Assembly: GCA_004009845.1 (NCBI GenBank)
Contig: RMBW01000330.1
Location: 1-12,328 of the forward strand
Direction: 5' to 3'
Origin: Davidsoniella eucalypti
Taxonomy: Eukaryota > Ascomycota > Sordariomycetes > Microascales > Ceratocystidaceae
DNA length: 12,328 nucleotides
Each line of letters opens with the position of its first letter. Position 1 is the first letter of the stretch. Below the pieces are notes generated by a model that was not told where the DNA came from, did no database searches, and was given only the letters and a program-made list of their open reading frames with translations. A program made the translations under genes and the position numbers. Positions 11,887 through 12,328 of the stretch are shown piece by piece.

Positions 11887-12328
11887 AACAGAGGCACTTT
11901 CTTCACCACCAGGTCGCAGAAAACATCAATCATCGATCTCGCCTTCCTCACTGGGCAGATGAAGCAAACGAAAACTAGTTGGACGTGTGAAGGTCTCCAT
12001 GGTTCGGATCACCAGTGCATTAAATTGCAGTTCCACGACGCCAGAAATAACAAAAAAGAGGAGGAAAAGGTGGTATACAATTGAAAAAAACTGACTGGAA
12101 ACAGTTCAGAGACAGCCTCAAAAAAAAGGAGGCAGTAGTATTAGAAAATCTCAAAAAAAGAGATACCGACGGACCTGGCGGCAATTCTGACCGCCGCCAT
12201 CCAAGATACCTGCGCAGAGGATGCCGAAGGCTCGCATCTGCCCCCGGAGTAAGCCTTGGTGGAACGACGAAATCAAACTATTGAGGAAGTCCTCCCTGAG
12301 GGCTGAACGACATTGGAAGAGGAAAAGA
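11874..12328 (+). pseudogene. LINE A ORF2 fragment: endonuclease C-terminus and linker, decayed
   Basis: This is the plus-strand continuation of the host LINE. It matches LINE B minus strand from 3466 down to about 3010, including the endonuclease SDH motif. By eye identity is about 95%. Breaks relative to LINE B: one T lost at about 12080 (AATTTG to AATTG), making an in-frame TGA at 12082-12084; about two bases lost near 12164-12178; two bases lost near 12216 (GAGGTGATG to GAGGATG). The frame is thus disrupted three times in 250 nt, so this copy is dead. G-to-A changes occur, but only some are in the TpG context expected of repeat-induced point mutation. RT and RNase H should follow to the right of the window. 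Confidence 0.88.

Noticed and set aside
11874..12328. Repeat-induced point mutation (RIP) in LINE A
   Set aside because: Only some of the G-to-A differences from LINE B are in TpG context, and the main damage is small deletions. The sample is too short to claim RIP.

Overview
The window is made entirely of transposable elements. I see no host gene, tRNA, rRNA or CRISPR array. It looks like repeat-rich DNA of a filamentous fungus. The reasons are a Tad1/I-like LINE (ORF1, then apurinic-type endonuclease, reverse transcriptase and RNase H) and a Ty3/gypsy chromovirus whose integrase ends in a chromodomain. The species cannot be fixed from this sequence.

Three elements are nested. (1) LINE A, plus strand, is an old decayed copy seen only at the two edges (1-19 and 11874-12328). 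(2) LINE B, minus strand (20-11873), is a second copy of the same family. It was inserted into ORF2 of LINE A with a 13-bp target-site duplication (7-19 and 11874-11886). Its poly(A) tail appears as T20 at 20-39, and it carries a 3' UTR, ORF2, ORF1 and a short 5' UTR. (3) An LTR retrotransposon, plus strand (3478-9899), was inserted into the endonuclease region of LINE B ORF2 with a 5-bp duplication TCCAC (3473-3477 and 9900-9904). Apart from this insertion ORF2 of LINE B is open over 1258 codons (10414 to 9900, then 3472 to 211).

The LTR element reads, left to right: 181-bp 5' LTR with a TATA box; a primer-binding site that is not tRNA-like but is an exact 11-nt complement of a stretch inside the LTR (Tf1-type self-priming); an AUG-free leader holding nine small stem-loops, several with compensatory changes; gag with one CCHC knuckle; pol in the -1 frame (protease, RT, RNase H, integrase, chromodomain); 3' UTR; G-rich polypurine tract; and a 3' LTR identical to the first. 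A run of five T just before the gag stop, followed by a stem-loop, gives a candidate -1 frameshift site into pol. Identical LTRs imply a recent insertion, yet integrase is broken by a one-base deletion in a C run (8332-8336).

LINE B ORF1 is also broken by one frameshift (within 10802-10928). Its stop overlaps the ORF2 start in ATGATTAG. It has no visible zinc knuckles. The right edge of the window is LINE A endonuclease/linker sequence, about 95% identical by eye to LINE B but with several 1-2 base deletions.
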